The notes under the pieces are model-generated. The model was not told the DNA's origin. It made no database searches and saw only the letters and a list, made by a program, of their open reading frames with translations. The position numbers and the translations under genes were made by a program. Shown here one piece after another: positions 33,441 to 43,070 of a DNA stretch of 64,000 nt; within the stretch, counting starts at the first letter, position 1; each line of letters begins with the position of its first letter. The DNA is from Bacillota bacterium (lineage in GTDB: Bacteria > Bacillota > Clostridia > Lachnospirales > Lachnospiraceae). The DNA lies in contig JAFAGA010000056.1 in NCBI GenBank assembly GCA_023423045.1, forward strand, positions 1 through 64,000, given 5' to 3'.

Positions 33441-34910
33441 TTACGTCATCTTATCATAAATACCCTTAAGCGCAGGATATAACTCCTTGAACACCTCATA
33501 TTTTCTGTTATAGCGTTCTACTTCCTCCGGATCCTGCTCGGTTGTTCCGGTCACCTTAATCAGCTTCCCGGTCGCCTCCTCCACATTGGCATACCTGCCG
33601 CAGCCAACCGCTGCAAGTATGGCTGCGCCGAAGGCCGGTCCTTCCGTGGAATTGATCTTATCCACCTTGACATTAAGAACATCCGCAATAATCTTACACC
33701 ACAGCGGGCTCTTCGCCCCACCGCCGTTAATCCGGATACGGTCAATCTTCACTCCCAAAGATTTTACAATTTCAAAGGAATCCCGAAGTGCAAAAGCAAC
33801 ACCCTCAAGCACTGCCTGCGTCATATTGGCCCGGGTGGTATCCATCGTCATTCCGATGAAGGTTCCCCTGGCATTGGGATTATTATGCGGAGTTCTCTCT
33901 CCCATCAGATATGGAAGGAAATATACATTATTCTCACCCAGTTTGGTGATAGCCTGCTGCTCCTTTTCGTACTCCCTGGTTCCCAGAACTTCATCCATCC
34001 ACCATTTATTAGAGGCCGCTGCCGAAAGCATAACCCCCATGAAATGATACCTTCCGTCCGCATGTGCAAAGGCGTGGAGCGAGTTATTCTCATCCACGGC
34101 AAACTCTTTGGTGGAGATAAATACAACGCCTGAAGTCCCAAGAGATACATTGCATCTGCCTTCCCCTACCGTACCGGTTCCGACCGCCGCCACCGCCTGG
34201 TCACCGCCTCCGGCAATCACCTTCACTTTCTTCGGCAGCTCCAGTTCCCTCGCAGCCTGCTCCGCCAGATTGCCAACCACCTGATAGGATTCGAAGATTT
34301 TAGCCATCTGCTTCTCCTCCAGCCCGCAAAGCTCCAGCATTTCTTTGGACCAGCATTTATTCTTTACATCCAGCAGGAGCATGCCTGAGGCATCGGATAC
34401 ATCGGTGCAATGAACACCGGAAAGCCGGTATGCTACATAATCCTTGGGAAGCATAATCTTCTTAATTTTAGCAAAATTGTCCGGCTCATGCTTTCTGACC
34501 CATAGAAGCTTCGGTGCCGTAAAGCCGGTCAGAGCCATATTGGCGGTGTAGCCGGAGATTTTCTCCCTGCCGACTTCCTGATTCAAATAATCACATTCCG
34601 CCTGGGTTCGTCCGTCATTCCACAAAATAGCGGGACGGATTACCTGATCCGCCTCATCCAGAATAACCATGCCATGCATCTGTCCGCTGAAGCTGATGCC
34701 CTCAATCTGAGATTTATCACAGTCCCTGGTAAGTTCCTTCATACCATCCACCAGAGCAGCATACCAATCCTCCGGATTTTGCTCTGACCAACCCGGCTTA
34801 GGAAAATACAGCGGATATTCCCTGGTAACGATGCTTTTAATATCTCCGGCTTCATCCATCAGGAGAAGCTTGACGGAGGAGGTTCCTAAATCTACACCTA
34901 CATATAACAT
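33441..34910 (-). CDS. xylB: Xylulokinase
   Basis: Phosphorylates D-xylulose to xylulose 5-phosphate, feeding the pentose phosphate pathway. 489 aa, FGGY kinase fold: VGVDLGTSSVKLLLMD (4-19), FSGQMHGMVILDE (about 77-89, the MHG typical of XylB), GGGDQAVAAVGTGTV, and RINGGGAKSPLWCKIIADVL, the C-terminal FGGY signature. AAAAGGAGAC precedes the ATG. It is divergent from the ROK regulator gene, with an operator-like palindrome 36-56 nt upstream of the ATG. Xylose isomerase is not in the window. Confidence 0.92.
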   Translation of the reverse strand: MLYVGVDLGTSSVKLLLMDEAGDIKSIVTREYPLYFPKPGWSEQNPEDWYAALVDGMKELTRDCDKSQIEGISFSGQMHGMVILDEADQVIRPAILWNDGRTQAECDYLNQEVGREKISGYTANMALTGFTAPKLLWVRKHEPDNFAKIKKIMLPKDYVAYRLSGVHCTDVSDASGMLLLDVKNKCWSKEMLELCGLEEKQMAKIFESYQVVGNLAEQAARELELPKKVKVIAGGGDQAVAAVGTGTVGEGRCNVSLGTSGVVFISTKEFAVDENNSLHAFAHADGRYHFMGVMLSAAASNKWWMDEVLGTREYEKEQQAITKLGENNVYFLPYLMGERTPHNNPNARGTFIGMTMDTTRANMTQAVLEGVAFALRDSFEIVKSLGVKIDRIRINGGGAKSPLWCKIIADVLNVKVDKINSTEGPAFGAAILAAVGCGRYANVEEATGKLIKVTGTTEQDPEEVERYNRKYEVFKELYPALKGIYDKMT

Positions 34911-34945
34911 AGCTCAGTCTCCTTTTATATTCGATCTTTAAATAA

Positions 34946-34966
34946 TTGATTTGTTGAATAAACTAA
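34946..34966. promoter_or_regulatory. Putative XylR (ROK) operator
   Basis: Half-sites TTGATTTGTT and AATAAACTAA (reverse complement TTAGTTTATT) face each other across one base. They agree at 8 of 10 positions and match the TTAGTTTRTT half-site known for Bacillus XylR. It lies 36 nt upstream of the xylB start. A possible single half-site (AACTAAACAAA, about 35024-35034) lies nearer to the regulator gene. Confidence 0.65.
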
Positions 34967-35141
34967 TGCATAAAATAACTATAACAACTTGTATCTGTGA
35001 TGTCAAGCGGCATCTTGTAAGGCAACTAAACAAATATAATGCCTTAATCATTTTTCTCTTTGCAAAAAATTTAATTTATGTTAACATGAATATAATGAAT
35101 TAATAATGGGACGCATTAAATTTATACGAAGGGTGACTGTA

Positions 35142-36302
35142 ATGGTAACAGGCAGTAAGGAACTCATACGGGATATTAATACCAACCTGGTTTTAGAGAC
35201 AATTATAAATAATACAGCAATATCAAGAGCCGCAATCGCTAAGCATCTGGGGCTTACGAAAGCAACCATTTCCGCGATTGTCCAGGAACTAATTAACAAA
35301 AAGCTTGTGATAGAAATCGGAAGCGACGACACGAATCTGGGACGCAAGCCGATCCTATTAAGCCTCCATAAGAAGGCGGGTTATGTGATCTGTATCGATA
35401 TCGGCGTTGATACGATCTCCGCATTGGTATCGGACCTGATCGGCGAAGATTGCAGCTTAAAGCAGATCAAAACCCCGAAGAACTCCGCAGGCATCGTTCG
35501 TGTTTTGATCGATCTGATCGAATCGATGAAGCTCCCTAAGGATACCCCCTATAACCTGGTCGGTATCACTCTGGGGATTCATGGTGTAATCGCGGGTAAT
35601 CAGGTATCCTTTGCACCCTATTATAATTTGTCAGGGATCAATATAGCCGAAGGGCTGGAGAATCATTTTAATACTTCTGTTTATCTGGAAAATGAGGCCA
35701 ATCTCTCCGTCATCGGCGAGAAAACCTTCCAATATGATTACGCCAACATTGCCAATATCAGTGTCCACTCCGGTATCGGCCTCGGCATTATAGTAAATCA
35801 TCATCTATATACCGGCTATAACGGCAGGGCAGGCGAATTCGGCCATACGATTATCGAGATCGACGGAAGGCAATGTCCCTGCGGAAACAAGGGCTGCTTT
35901 GAACAGTATGCTTCCGAGCGGAATCTGCTCCATGAATTTGCCAAGATGAAGAATACCGAGGAAATGAGCTTCGAACAATTCAGCGCCGCCTATGAGGCCG
36001 GCGATGCGGATGCACTTAAGATCATGGATGATTTTATCAAGTACATGTCCATTGGGGTTAATAACATCCTGAACGCTTATAACCCTGATATTGTAATTAT
36101 CAACAGCTCTTTCACCATCTTCTTTCCTCACATCACGCAGAAGATTGAAGCCGCCCTGACCAGCAGAATGAACAGCTATATCCGCATTGTTCCTTCGGTG
36201 CTCCAGGACACCTCTATTTTACTTGGCGGCATCTGTGTCGCAATTAAAGGCTTCCTGGGAGTGGAGAATCTTAAGCTCAACCATATCAGCCTCAGAGGAT
36301 GA
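35142..36302 (+). CDS. ROK family transcriptional regulator (XylR-like)
   Basis: 386 aa from the ATG at 35142, which has GAAGGGTGA; an ATG at 35106 has no ribosome site. The N-terminal winged helix reads TAISRAAIAKHLGLTKATIS. From about residue 80 it is a sugar-kinase-like ROK domain: VICIDIGVDTISALVSDL, GLGIIVNHHLYTGYNGRAGE, and the zinc-binding cysteines CPCGNKGCFEQYASE. Fused HTH-ROK proteins are repressors released by sugar binding. Being divergent from xylB, it is most likely the xylose repressor XylR. Its 3' end overlaps the HAD gene by 11 nt, tail to tail. Confidence 0.88.
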   Translation: MVTGSKELIRDINTNLVLETIINNTAISRAAIAKHLGLTKATISAIVQELINKKLVIEIGSDDTNLGRKPILLSLHKKAGYVICIDIGVDTISALVSDLIGEDCSLKQIKTPKNSAGIVRVLIDLIESMKLPKDTPYNLVGITLGIHGVIAGNQVSFAPYYNLSGINIAEGLENHFNTSVYLENEANLSVIGEKTFQYDYANIANISVHSGIGLGIIVNHHLYTGYNGRAGEFGHTIIEIDGRQCPCGNKGCFEQYASERNLLHEFAKMKNTEEMSFEQFSAAYEAGDADALKIMDDFIKYMSIGVNNILNAYNPDIVIINSSFTIFFPHITQKIEAALTSRMNSYIRIVPSVLQDTSILLGGICVAIKGFLGVENLKLNHISLRG

Positions 36303-37026
36303 GCCTGTCGATCAGCTCAACCAGCTCCATCCAATCGTTTATGGTAATACAGTCCGTCTGGGGCTGCAGCCGGTTATGCTCCTGCAAGGCACCCCGATAC
36401 CATATCGGGAGAATACCGATCCGGCTGGCACCCTCCACATCATAATAGGCATTGTCGCCACAGTACCATACCTCCTGCGGCCTCAGGCCGGCCTTTCTCA
36501 GAGCCAGTTCAAAGATACGGCTGTGGGGCTTGCGAAATACATATTCGCTGGTTGCCAGTATGAACTCGAATTCATTGCCCGGAAGCATTCTATGTATCCT
36601 TTCCTTCAGCGCCTGACCGCTGAAGGAGATATTGCTGATTACCGCTGTCCTGATCTTCTGCTCCTTCAGGTACTCAAGAAGGAGCTCCATGTTCCCTGTT
36701 ACCTTCCCATCTGCGGCATGATCCCAAAAGATCCGCTCCGTCTCTTCCGTAGTCAGATCCAGCTCAATATCATAATACTCGTATAAGTAGTTTTGAAATA
36801 TGTGATTATGAACCTCAATATAGGGGGCCTTGCTGGGATCCGGATCATACCTTCCGATTTCCCGATTCAGGGTTTTCGCAAATTCCTGAAGATCCCTGGC
36901 AGAAATCTGGCTGGGATTCCTCTTTGCATGCTTCAGCACCGCCCTGGTTCCGGCCTCTCCATCAAAGATTCCTTCCGAAATCAAGGTCTGTCCATAATCG
37001 AACATTATCATCTTAGGTTTATCCAT
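36292..37026 (-). CDS. HAD family hydrolase
   Basis: 244 aa. HAD motif I is MFDYGQTLI, motif II ISNISFSG (the Ser/Thr), motif III FRKPHSRIF (Lys) and motif IV WYCGDNAYYDVEGA (acidic pair). In motif I the second acidic residue (D+2) of the usual DxDxT is Gly, so the normal general acid is absent; a subgroup of clostridial HAD proteins shares this DYGxT form. The cap between motifs I and II is helical, as in subclass I phosphatases. Good site GGAGGAGACGA. Substrate unknown. Confidence 0.82.
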   Translation of the reverse strand: MDKPKMIMFDYGQTLISEGIFDGEAGTRAVLKHAKRNPSQISARDLQEFAKTLNREIGRYDPDPSKAPYIEVHNHIFQNYLYEYYDIELDLTTEETERIFWDHAADGKVTGNMELLLEYLKEQKIRTAVISNISFSGQALKERIHRMLPGNEFEFILATSEYVFRKPHSRIFELALRKAGLRPQEVWYCGDNAYYDVEGASRIGILPIWYRGALQEHNRLQPQTDCITINDWMELVELIDRLIL

Positions 37027-37096
37027 TCGTCTCCTCCATTTCCGGGTATTCCCCGTACATCTAAAGTCCGCCGTTTTATCCTTTATCCTTTCAGCC

Positions 37097-37291
37097 TTAA
37101 CTCTTCGCCTTCATTTCCCTTCTCCGCTTTGTCATCAAGCCGCCTATACGTCCGGACTCCTTGGCTGTCAGGGACTTCCACCCGCTGTCCATTACCTTGT
37201 CCAGGTATCCCAGCTCCTCCGCTATCTCATACTTTAATTTTTCTTCCGGTTTTATGTTGTTTAAATCGATTTCTTCCTGCTTTTTACTCAT
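37097..37291 (-). CDS. Alpha/beta-type small acid-soluble spore protein
   Basis: 64 aa from the ATG at 37291 (AGAGGGTGA upstream). LKYEIAEELGYLDKV is the family's first signature, with the expected GPR protease site after the Glu, and WKSLTAKESGRIGGLMTKRR is the DNA-binding second signature. These proteins coat and protect spore DNA and are degraded during germination. This is the best single piece of evidence that the organism forms spores. It is 73 nt downstream of addA on the same strand. Confidence 0.85.
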   Translation of the reverse strand: MSKKQEEIDLNNIKPEEKLKYEIAEELGYLDKVMDSGWKSLTAKESGRIGGLMTKRRREMKAKS

Positions 37292-37364
37292 GATTATCAC
37301 CCTCTGCGTCAATTCGCTTTCTACTAATTACTATATACTTCGTTGACTAGAGTGTAACCAACTT

Positions 37365-40300
37365 CTATTCATCTATTCGTATTTCTTTTCCAAGAGCCAG
37401 GGAATAAATGATCATCTCCTTCACTCTCTTGCCCAGCATCTGCTCCAAGGCTCTCTTATAATACAGAAGCTGTACCTTATAGCGATACACCAACTGCTTT
37501 TCATCCGATACCAGATCCGATTTATAGTCAACCAATACCAGTTCCCCCTCCTCTTCAAAAAAGGCGTCAATGATACCCTGGATCAGAATTAACTCTTCGC
37601 TGCCGCTTTCCTTCAATACCTCCGATGCTTTCACACCTATTACGAACTGTCTTTCCTTAAAAAGCTTCTTGTCCAGCTGTGCCCTGCGCATGCGCCTAGC
37701 GATATCACTGGATATAAATCCACCGATATGATTTAGATTCAACTTTTTTAGATCCTCGGCTTTCAGCCGGTTTCTGTGCACCATCCGCTCCAACTGCTGC
37801 CCTAATCTCTGATGCAGCTCCTCCTGTACCGGCTCCTCTCCGAACTCGGACAGATTAATCAATTCCAAAACCTTATGATAGATACTTCCCCGATCCGAGC
37901 CTGAGATGACAGTTTCTTCCCTGCGAAGAAATTCGGGTATGGTAGCTTCCCTATCCTGAAGCTTCTCTCCTGCATCGCGATATAGATTGATGCTCTGCTC
38001 CTCATCCTGGAACTGCCCCAGCTTCTTCAGCTCCGACACCGTCATTTTCACCTTCAAATCAGCTTCCTTTTGGTGGGGATATTCATAATTAAATCTTGTT
38101 CTAATCTCTTCTCTCAAATCCGAATCATAGGTTATGTCCCCGTTCATCTCCTCCAGTTCTCCTAGATCTCTCTGCAGGAATATCTGTCTGGTAATCTCCT
38201 CCCGCAGAATCTCATTCCGGGTCAGAACCGTAATTGCCATGGAATTCTCCTTCCAGGAGAACGAGCCTTCTTCTTCGGGAGCCCCTCCCATGCAATTTAC
38301 CATTGCCGGCAGCACCCAGTCCAGATAGCTCTTCGCCGACAGTTTTTCAAAAAAGGAGAATTCCTTATTCTTAATCTCCTCCATGGATTTCAAATAGCCG
38401 GTAAGGATTAATTTCTCCCTGGCTCTGGTCATTGCTACATATAATACCCGCAATTCCTCTCCAAGATTCTCTATTTGGACCTTCCTCTGTATCACCCTTT
38501 TGAGCAAGGTAGGAACCTTGGTCCTCAATTTGCTGTTGATATAATCCGGTCCCACCCCGAGCTCGCTGTGAAGTACGATGCTGCTTCTGATATCCTGAGT
38601 GTTAAATTGCTTGCTCATGCCGGCTGCAATTACCACCGGAAACTCCAGTCCCTTGCTCTTATGGATACTCATAATCCGCACCGTATTATCCTGCTCCCCG
38701 GTGGTCGCCGCCTCTCCAAAATCAACCTCATACTTATGCAGCTTTTCGATATATCTGATAAAATGGAATAATCCGCTGTAGCTTCCTCTTTCAAAGCGCA
38801 CCGCCTGGGCAATCAGCATATCCATATTGGCCTGTCTCTGCTCTCCGCCAGGCATGGCACTGGCATAATAGTAATAACCGGTTCTGTCCAATACCACCTG
38901 GATCAATTCGTGAATCGGCGTGTGATTTACCAGGGAACGAAACTCCTCCAATTGTTTCAGGAAATTGATAATCTTCTCTCTTAACGGCTTTTCATGCTGT
39001 TCTGTTTCGTGCCCTTCTCTGTCCCCCGCTTCTTTCTGCAACGCTTCTCCATGCATGCTTTCTGCTGTTTCGCCGGACATTTCCTCCGCATACTGAAGCA
39101 AAGCAGTATACATGCTGACATTGCGATGAGAGGCCCTGATAAATGCCAGCTCCGTAGTTGTCAGACCCGCCATAGGCGAATACAGCACTCCCGCAAGGGG
39201 AATGTCCTGCCTCGGATTATCTATAATTCTCAACATATTCAGGATAGATGTTATCTCAAGTGTCTGAAAATACCCCGTACCGGTATCCGCATATGCCGGG
39301 ATGCCTTCCTGCATCAGTGTGTTGACAAAAACATCCGACCACCCTGTCATACTTCGGAGCAGAATTACGATATCCCTTAATCTCGCCGGGCGATGGCATC
39401 TGTTCTTTTGATCAAACACCATCAATCCCTTCTCCGGATCGGTTATTTCCTTGATCTTTCTTGCAATTGCCCGGGCTTCCAGCTCCCGCTTCGTATAAAC
39501 CGCTTCTTCCTCGTCCGGTTCCTCCCTGCTCTCCTCCATATCCTCTTCGGCATCAGAAGTCTCCTCCGTGATCAGGATAAGCTCCGTATCCCGGGCAATT
39601 CTGGAGATGTCCTCCTCCGGCGGCATCTCTTCCGGGGCGAGAAGCTCCTCATATAGCTCTCCGTATTTTAATGAAGCAGCCTCATCGTAGACGATTCCTC
39701 CTATATTTCGCTGCATAATCTGCTCGAAGATCCGGTTAACATACTGTAATACCGTATCCCGGCTTCGGAAGTTCTTATCCAGATCGATCCTCTGATAATA
39801 ATTAACCTCCCCTTCGCCGATCTGCTCTTCACAAGAATAGCTCCCGTATTTTGCCATGAAAATCTCCGGCATCGCCAGGCGGAATTTGTAGATGCTCTGC
39901 TTCACATCCCCTACCATAAAGCGGTTCGGTTTACCCATATCCTCCCGGGAAATGCTCCGCAAAATTGTCTCCTGCACCATATTGCTGTCCTGATACTCAT
40001 CGATTAAAATCTCCGCAAACTGCTCACTCAGTTCAATGGCCGCATCAGTAGGTCTTGCCTCGGTGCTTCCCTCCGCATCCGGTATGGACTCCTCCTTTAC
40101 AAGTATCTTGAGGGCAAAATGCTCCAGGTCATTGAAATCGATCAGGTTCTTCTCTTCCTTCTTCCCGGCAAATTCATCCATGAACTCCAGGGTGAGATCA
40201 AAGAGCACCTGCATAATCCTGCCCACCGCCTGCAGGTCCTCCAGCATCTCCTCCGGAGACTGGAAGAAATATTGATTGGTCAGGTCTTTCAGCCCCTTCT

Positions 40301-41210
40301 TTACTTCCTCCCGCAGTTCCTTAACCCTTTCCTTCTTCCAGGGCTGGACTCCTTCCTCCCTCTTACCTGATAGACGGGCATAGGATACTCCGGGGAACAG
40401 CCCCGCATATTCCTCATAGCTCTCCGCTTTATTCAACGCCTCCAAAAGACTTCGGTCTGACAAAAGAGCCGCTTCATAAGCCGAGGGCCCGTCCGACTCC
40501 CGGCATACCTCCATGGCTTGAGCATTCTTCCGGCTCAGATCCTCAAGCACAAGCTTCACATAATCCAGCAGCTCCCCCATCCAGGGTGTCTGATTCATCT
40601 CCTCCAAAGAATTGATCTCAAAGCGCTTTCTCATGCGCAAAATCCATGCTCCGGGCCAGGGATCGCTCATGGCAAAGCCATATAGCTGCAATATCAGCTC
40701 CTCAATGGGCAAATCCGATTTGGAGTAGGAGTAGCTCTCAACAAAATCATGGAAAGCTTCTGTCCCCTCCTCGTACCACCTCTCCAGGATATCGGAGACC
40801 ACATCGGACTTCATCAGAGTGATCTCCGCATCCTCCGCAATCTTGAAAGAGGGATCCAGATCAATTCTATGAAAATAATTACGGATCACATTGAGGCAAA
40901 AGCTGTGGATTGTGGTAATCTGAGCGCTTTGCAGCAGGGAAACCTGTCTCTGAAGATGGAGATTATCCGGATTATCCTGGAGTCTCTTATCGATGGCCCT
41001 TCCAATCCTTTCCTTCATCTCCGCCGCCGCCGCGTTGGTAAAGGTCACCACTAAGAGATGATCAATATCCATCGGCTTCTCACCTTCACAAATCATGGAA
41101 ATAATTCGCTCCACCAGCACCGCGGTCTTTCCTGAGCCGGCTGCCGCAGATACCAGAAGATTCTTATTCCTCGTATCAATTACTTTCTGTTGTGCTTCTG
41201 TCCAACCCAT
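37365..41210 (-). CDS. addA: ATP-dependent helicase/nuclease subunit A
   Basis: 1281 aa. With AddB it resects double-strand DNA ends and loads RecA after Chi. UvrD-like helicase motifs: Walker A SAAAGSGKTAVLVER (about 22-36), VTFTNAAAAEMKERIG, the Walker B region LIDEYQDSNMVQE, VGDVKQSIYKFRLAMPEIF, and near residue 850 MSIHKSKGLEFPVV. The C-terminal RecB-type nuclease has LVLVDYKSDLV with the catalytic D and K. Start ATG 41210 follows GGAGGAGGAATTT. It lies 24 nt after the secreted-protein gene that separates it from addB. Confidence 0.95.
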   Translation of the reverse strand: MGWTEAQQKVIDTRNKNLLVSAAAGSGKTAVLVERIISMICEGEKPMDIDHLLVVTFTNAAAAEMKERIGRAIDKRLQDNPDNLHLQRQVSLLQSAQITTIHSFCLNVIRNYFHRIDLDPSFKIAEDAEITLMKSDVVSDILERWYEEGTEAFHDFVESYSYSKSDLPIEELILQLYGFAMSDPWPGAWILRMRKRFEINSLEEMNQTPWMGELLDYVKLVLEDLSRKNAQAMEVCRESDGPSAYEAALLSDRSLLEALNKAESYEEYAGLFPGVSYARLSGKREEGVQPWKKERVKELREEVKKGLKDLTNQYFFQSPEEMLEDLQAVGRIMQVLFDLTLEFMDEFAGKKEEKNLIDFNDLEHFALKILVKEESIPDAEGSTEARPTDAAIELSEQFAEILIDEYQDSNMVQETILRSISREDMGKPNRFMVGDVKQSIYKFRLAMPEIFMAKYGSYSCEEQIGEGEVNYYQRIDLDKNFRSRDTVLQYVNRIFEQIMQRNIGGIVYDEAASLKYGELYEELLAPEEMPPEEDISRIARDTELILITEETSDAEEDMEESREEPDEEEAVYTKRELEARAIARKIKEITDPEKGLMVFDQKNRCHRPARLRDIVILLRSMTGWSDVFVNTLMQEGIPAYADTGTGYFQTLEITSILNMLRIIDNPRQDIPLAGVLYSPMAGLTTTELAFIRASHRNVSMYTALLQYAEEMSGETAESMHGEALQKEAGDREGHETEQHEKPLREKIINFLKQLEEFRSLVNHTPIHELIQVVLDRTGYYYYASAMPGGEQRQANMDMLIAQAVRFERGSYSGLFHFIRYIEKLHKYEVDFGEAATTGEQDNTVRIMSIHKSKGLEFPVVIAAGMSKQFNTQDIRSSIVLHSELGVGPDYINSKLRTKVPTLLKRVIQRKVQIENLGEELRVLYVAMTRAREKLILTGYLKSMEEIKNKEFSFFEKLSAKSYLDWVLPAMVNCMGGAPEEEGSFSWKENSMAITVLTRNEILREEITRQIFLQRDLGELEEMNGDITYDSDLREEIRTRFNYEYPHQKEADLKVKMTVSELKKLGQFQDEEQSINLYRDAGEKLQDREATIPEFLRREETVISGSDRGSIYHKVLELINLSEFGEEPVQEELHQRLGQQLERMVHRNRLKAEDLKKLNLNHIGGFISSDIARRMRRAQLDKKLFKERQFVIGVKASEVLKESGSEELILIQGIIDAFFEEEGELVLVDYKSDLVSDEKQLVYRYKVQLLYYKRALEQMLGKRVKEMIIYSLALGKEIRIDE

Positions 41211-41234
41211 AAATTCCTCCTCCAAGCGTCACCA

Positions 41235-42956
41235 TCAAATTTTAATGCTCCAAACCCTTAATCTTCCCTCCATAACAGCAGCCCATGAGACTACACCGTC
41301 ATGATAAACCGGACGCTCAAAGGAATTAAGCGGCATTCTGCCAAGAGAGGAAGCAGGGGTAAGAACCCCGCCATCTGCAGATAAAACCATATAGAATGTA
41401 TCTTCCTCAGTCGACCATAGGATTACAAGCCGGTCATCCGCCTCAACGACCTGAGGAGCAACCGCGTGCATATCCGTGTAATCTGTGAGCCAATGTACGC
41501 CATAGTCTGTTACCGGCGTAAGCGGAGAATTACTATTGTCATTGATATCAGTTGAGGTGGCACCGCTGCGGGTCTCTCCGCCCAGGAATATGGACGGGGA
41601 TACCTCCCTGGCTGCAGGGTCGAATATTTGCATAAACAGATTTTGCTTTTCCTTCTCTGCATTCTCGCTGATTGACTTCACGGATGCCCCGACCAATACC
41701 ACACCCTTGCTTGTCTCCGCAAGATTACCCAATTGCGCAAAGGTTCGATTGACTACATACATATTGTAGTTTGCGTTTGACTGAAGGTAAAACCGGAACA
41801 ATAACTTTTCACTTTCGTTCGAGGTAATCACAAATCCTCTGCCGTAAGCATCTCCGTGATCTGCATATACAAACCCACCCGTTTTATTGCTCCAGATCAC
41901 GCTCTGGTTAAATGAGTGTGAGGTATACGGAATATCCCAGACAGAACCCCATTGTACAGGTGACATATCAGAAATTCTGACACCAATCACGTTATTTGAC
42001 TGATGGCCATTGTACATGCTGCGTGCATAGTTCACCATGAGATAATCTCCGCCGATTACCGAGGCACAATTACCGTGTGCGAAGGGAGTCTTTGTATTTC
42101 CATCCTGCCCCATCACGCTTTCCCCCTGAAAGCCTGTGGTTTTAATAGGTTCCCCTTTCGGTGAATATTTGGAGATAAACACCGTCTGATCCGTGTACTT
42201 AGTGCCCTCGTTTCCCCAAACAACATAGAAATTCCCATCCTTGTCGGAGATTACATCGCCCAGTCTTGGGTATTTTACCGCCAGGCTCAGTTCTTTGGCG
42301 GGCATTTTGATTTTAAGGTTTTTCCCCTCTATGTATGCATACGCCAAGCCTTCTCCCTTATAATCGAACTGCTGGACGGAAGAAACATCTGCCCAATTGC
42401 CTGCATAGGTTTCCTGCGTCTCATTCAAGTCAGGAACGACGGACCCTAATCTATCATAGGGGATGCTTTTGACTACGACTTTGAATTTAACTTTAGAACC
42501 ATACTTCTTACCAAGGTTAGGGTTGCGTTTTTTGCCGCTGGTATATGCCCTTTCGTCGGATAGTTGGAGTGTGATCGTCTCTTTTACAGATTTCACATTC
42601 TCCTCCATGAAATGGTAATTTTCTATTGTGAGATAGCCTTTCTCATTATCTGTTACGCTGATACCCTTCCAATCACTTGTCTGCATCACGGTTAAATTTT
42701 TAGCCGATTTGATCCCCAGCTCTATCTCGGAACCTTCATACATCGTTAATGTGTAGATGCCGTTTTTATCCTTCTTTAAGGTCGGCTCAAGGCCCATTTC
42801 CTTTGGATACCTGCTAACAGGCGAGTCGATTATCTTCATTTCACCGGTAAATTCCAAATTGTATTTTGCAGCAGCCCCTGCTGCCTGTGCCGGAACGAAT
42901 CCTATCATGAAAGCTGCTATTAACATAATCCATAAGTATTTCATCTTTTTCGTCAT
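41235..42956 (-). CDS. Secreted beta-rich protein of unknown function, inserted between addB and addA
   Basis: 573 aa. The N-terminal signal peptide (about 1-28, hydrophobic YLWIMLIAAFMIGFVPAQAA) has a probable AxA cleavage site and there is no lipobox or cell-wall anchor, so it is likely secreted. Residues about 190-570 have repeated strand-turn units (GDVISDKDGNFYVVWGN; KTGGFVYADHGDAYGRGFV; GVVLVGASVKS; DRLVILWSTEEDTFYMVLS) suggestive of a beta-propeller. No catalytic motif was recognised. It has its own strong site (CAGGAGGT). A secreted protein has no obvious role in the AddAB complex; the insertion is odd. Confidence 0.75.
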   Translation of the reverse strand: MTKKMKYLWIMLIAAFMIGFVPAQAAGAAAKYNLEFTGEMKIIDSPVSRYPKEMGLEPTLKKDKNGIYTLTMYEGSEIELGIKSAKNLTVMQTSDWKGISVTDNEKGYLTIENYHFMEENVKSVKETITLQLSDERAYTSGKKRNPNLGKKYGSKVKFKVVVKSIPYDRLGSVVPDLNETQETYAGNWADVSSVQQFDYKGEGLAYAYIEGKNLKIKMPAKELSLAVKYPRLGDVISDKDGNFYVVWGNEGTKYTDQTVFISKYSPKGEPIKTTGFQGESVMGQDGNTKTPFAHGNCASVIGGDYLMVNYARSMYNGHQSNNVIGVRISDMSPVQWGSVWDIPYTSHSFNQSVIWSNKTGGFVYADHGDAYGRGFVITSNESEKLLFRFYLQSNANYNMYVVNRTFAQLGNLAETSKGVVLVGASVKSISENAEKEKQNLFMQIFDPAAREVSPSIFLGGETRSGATSTDINDNSNSPLTPVTDYGVHWLTDYTDMHAVAPQVVEADDRLVILWSTEEDTFYMVLSADGGVLTPASSLGRMPLNSFERPVYHDGVVSWAAVMEGRLRVWSIKI

Positions 42957-43070
42957 AAAGTGTACCTCCTGAGTGCTCAAGGCAGCGAATGCCTGTTCTT
43001 CGTTTTTATCATCAATTACTTCATCTTAACCACTGTGAATCCAAAGACGATACCCCGGTTCATATACCTG

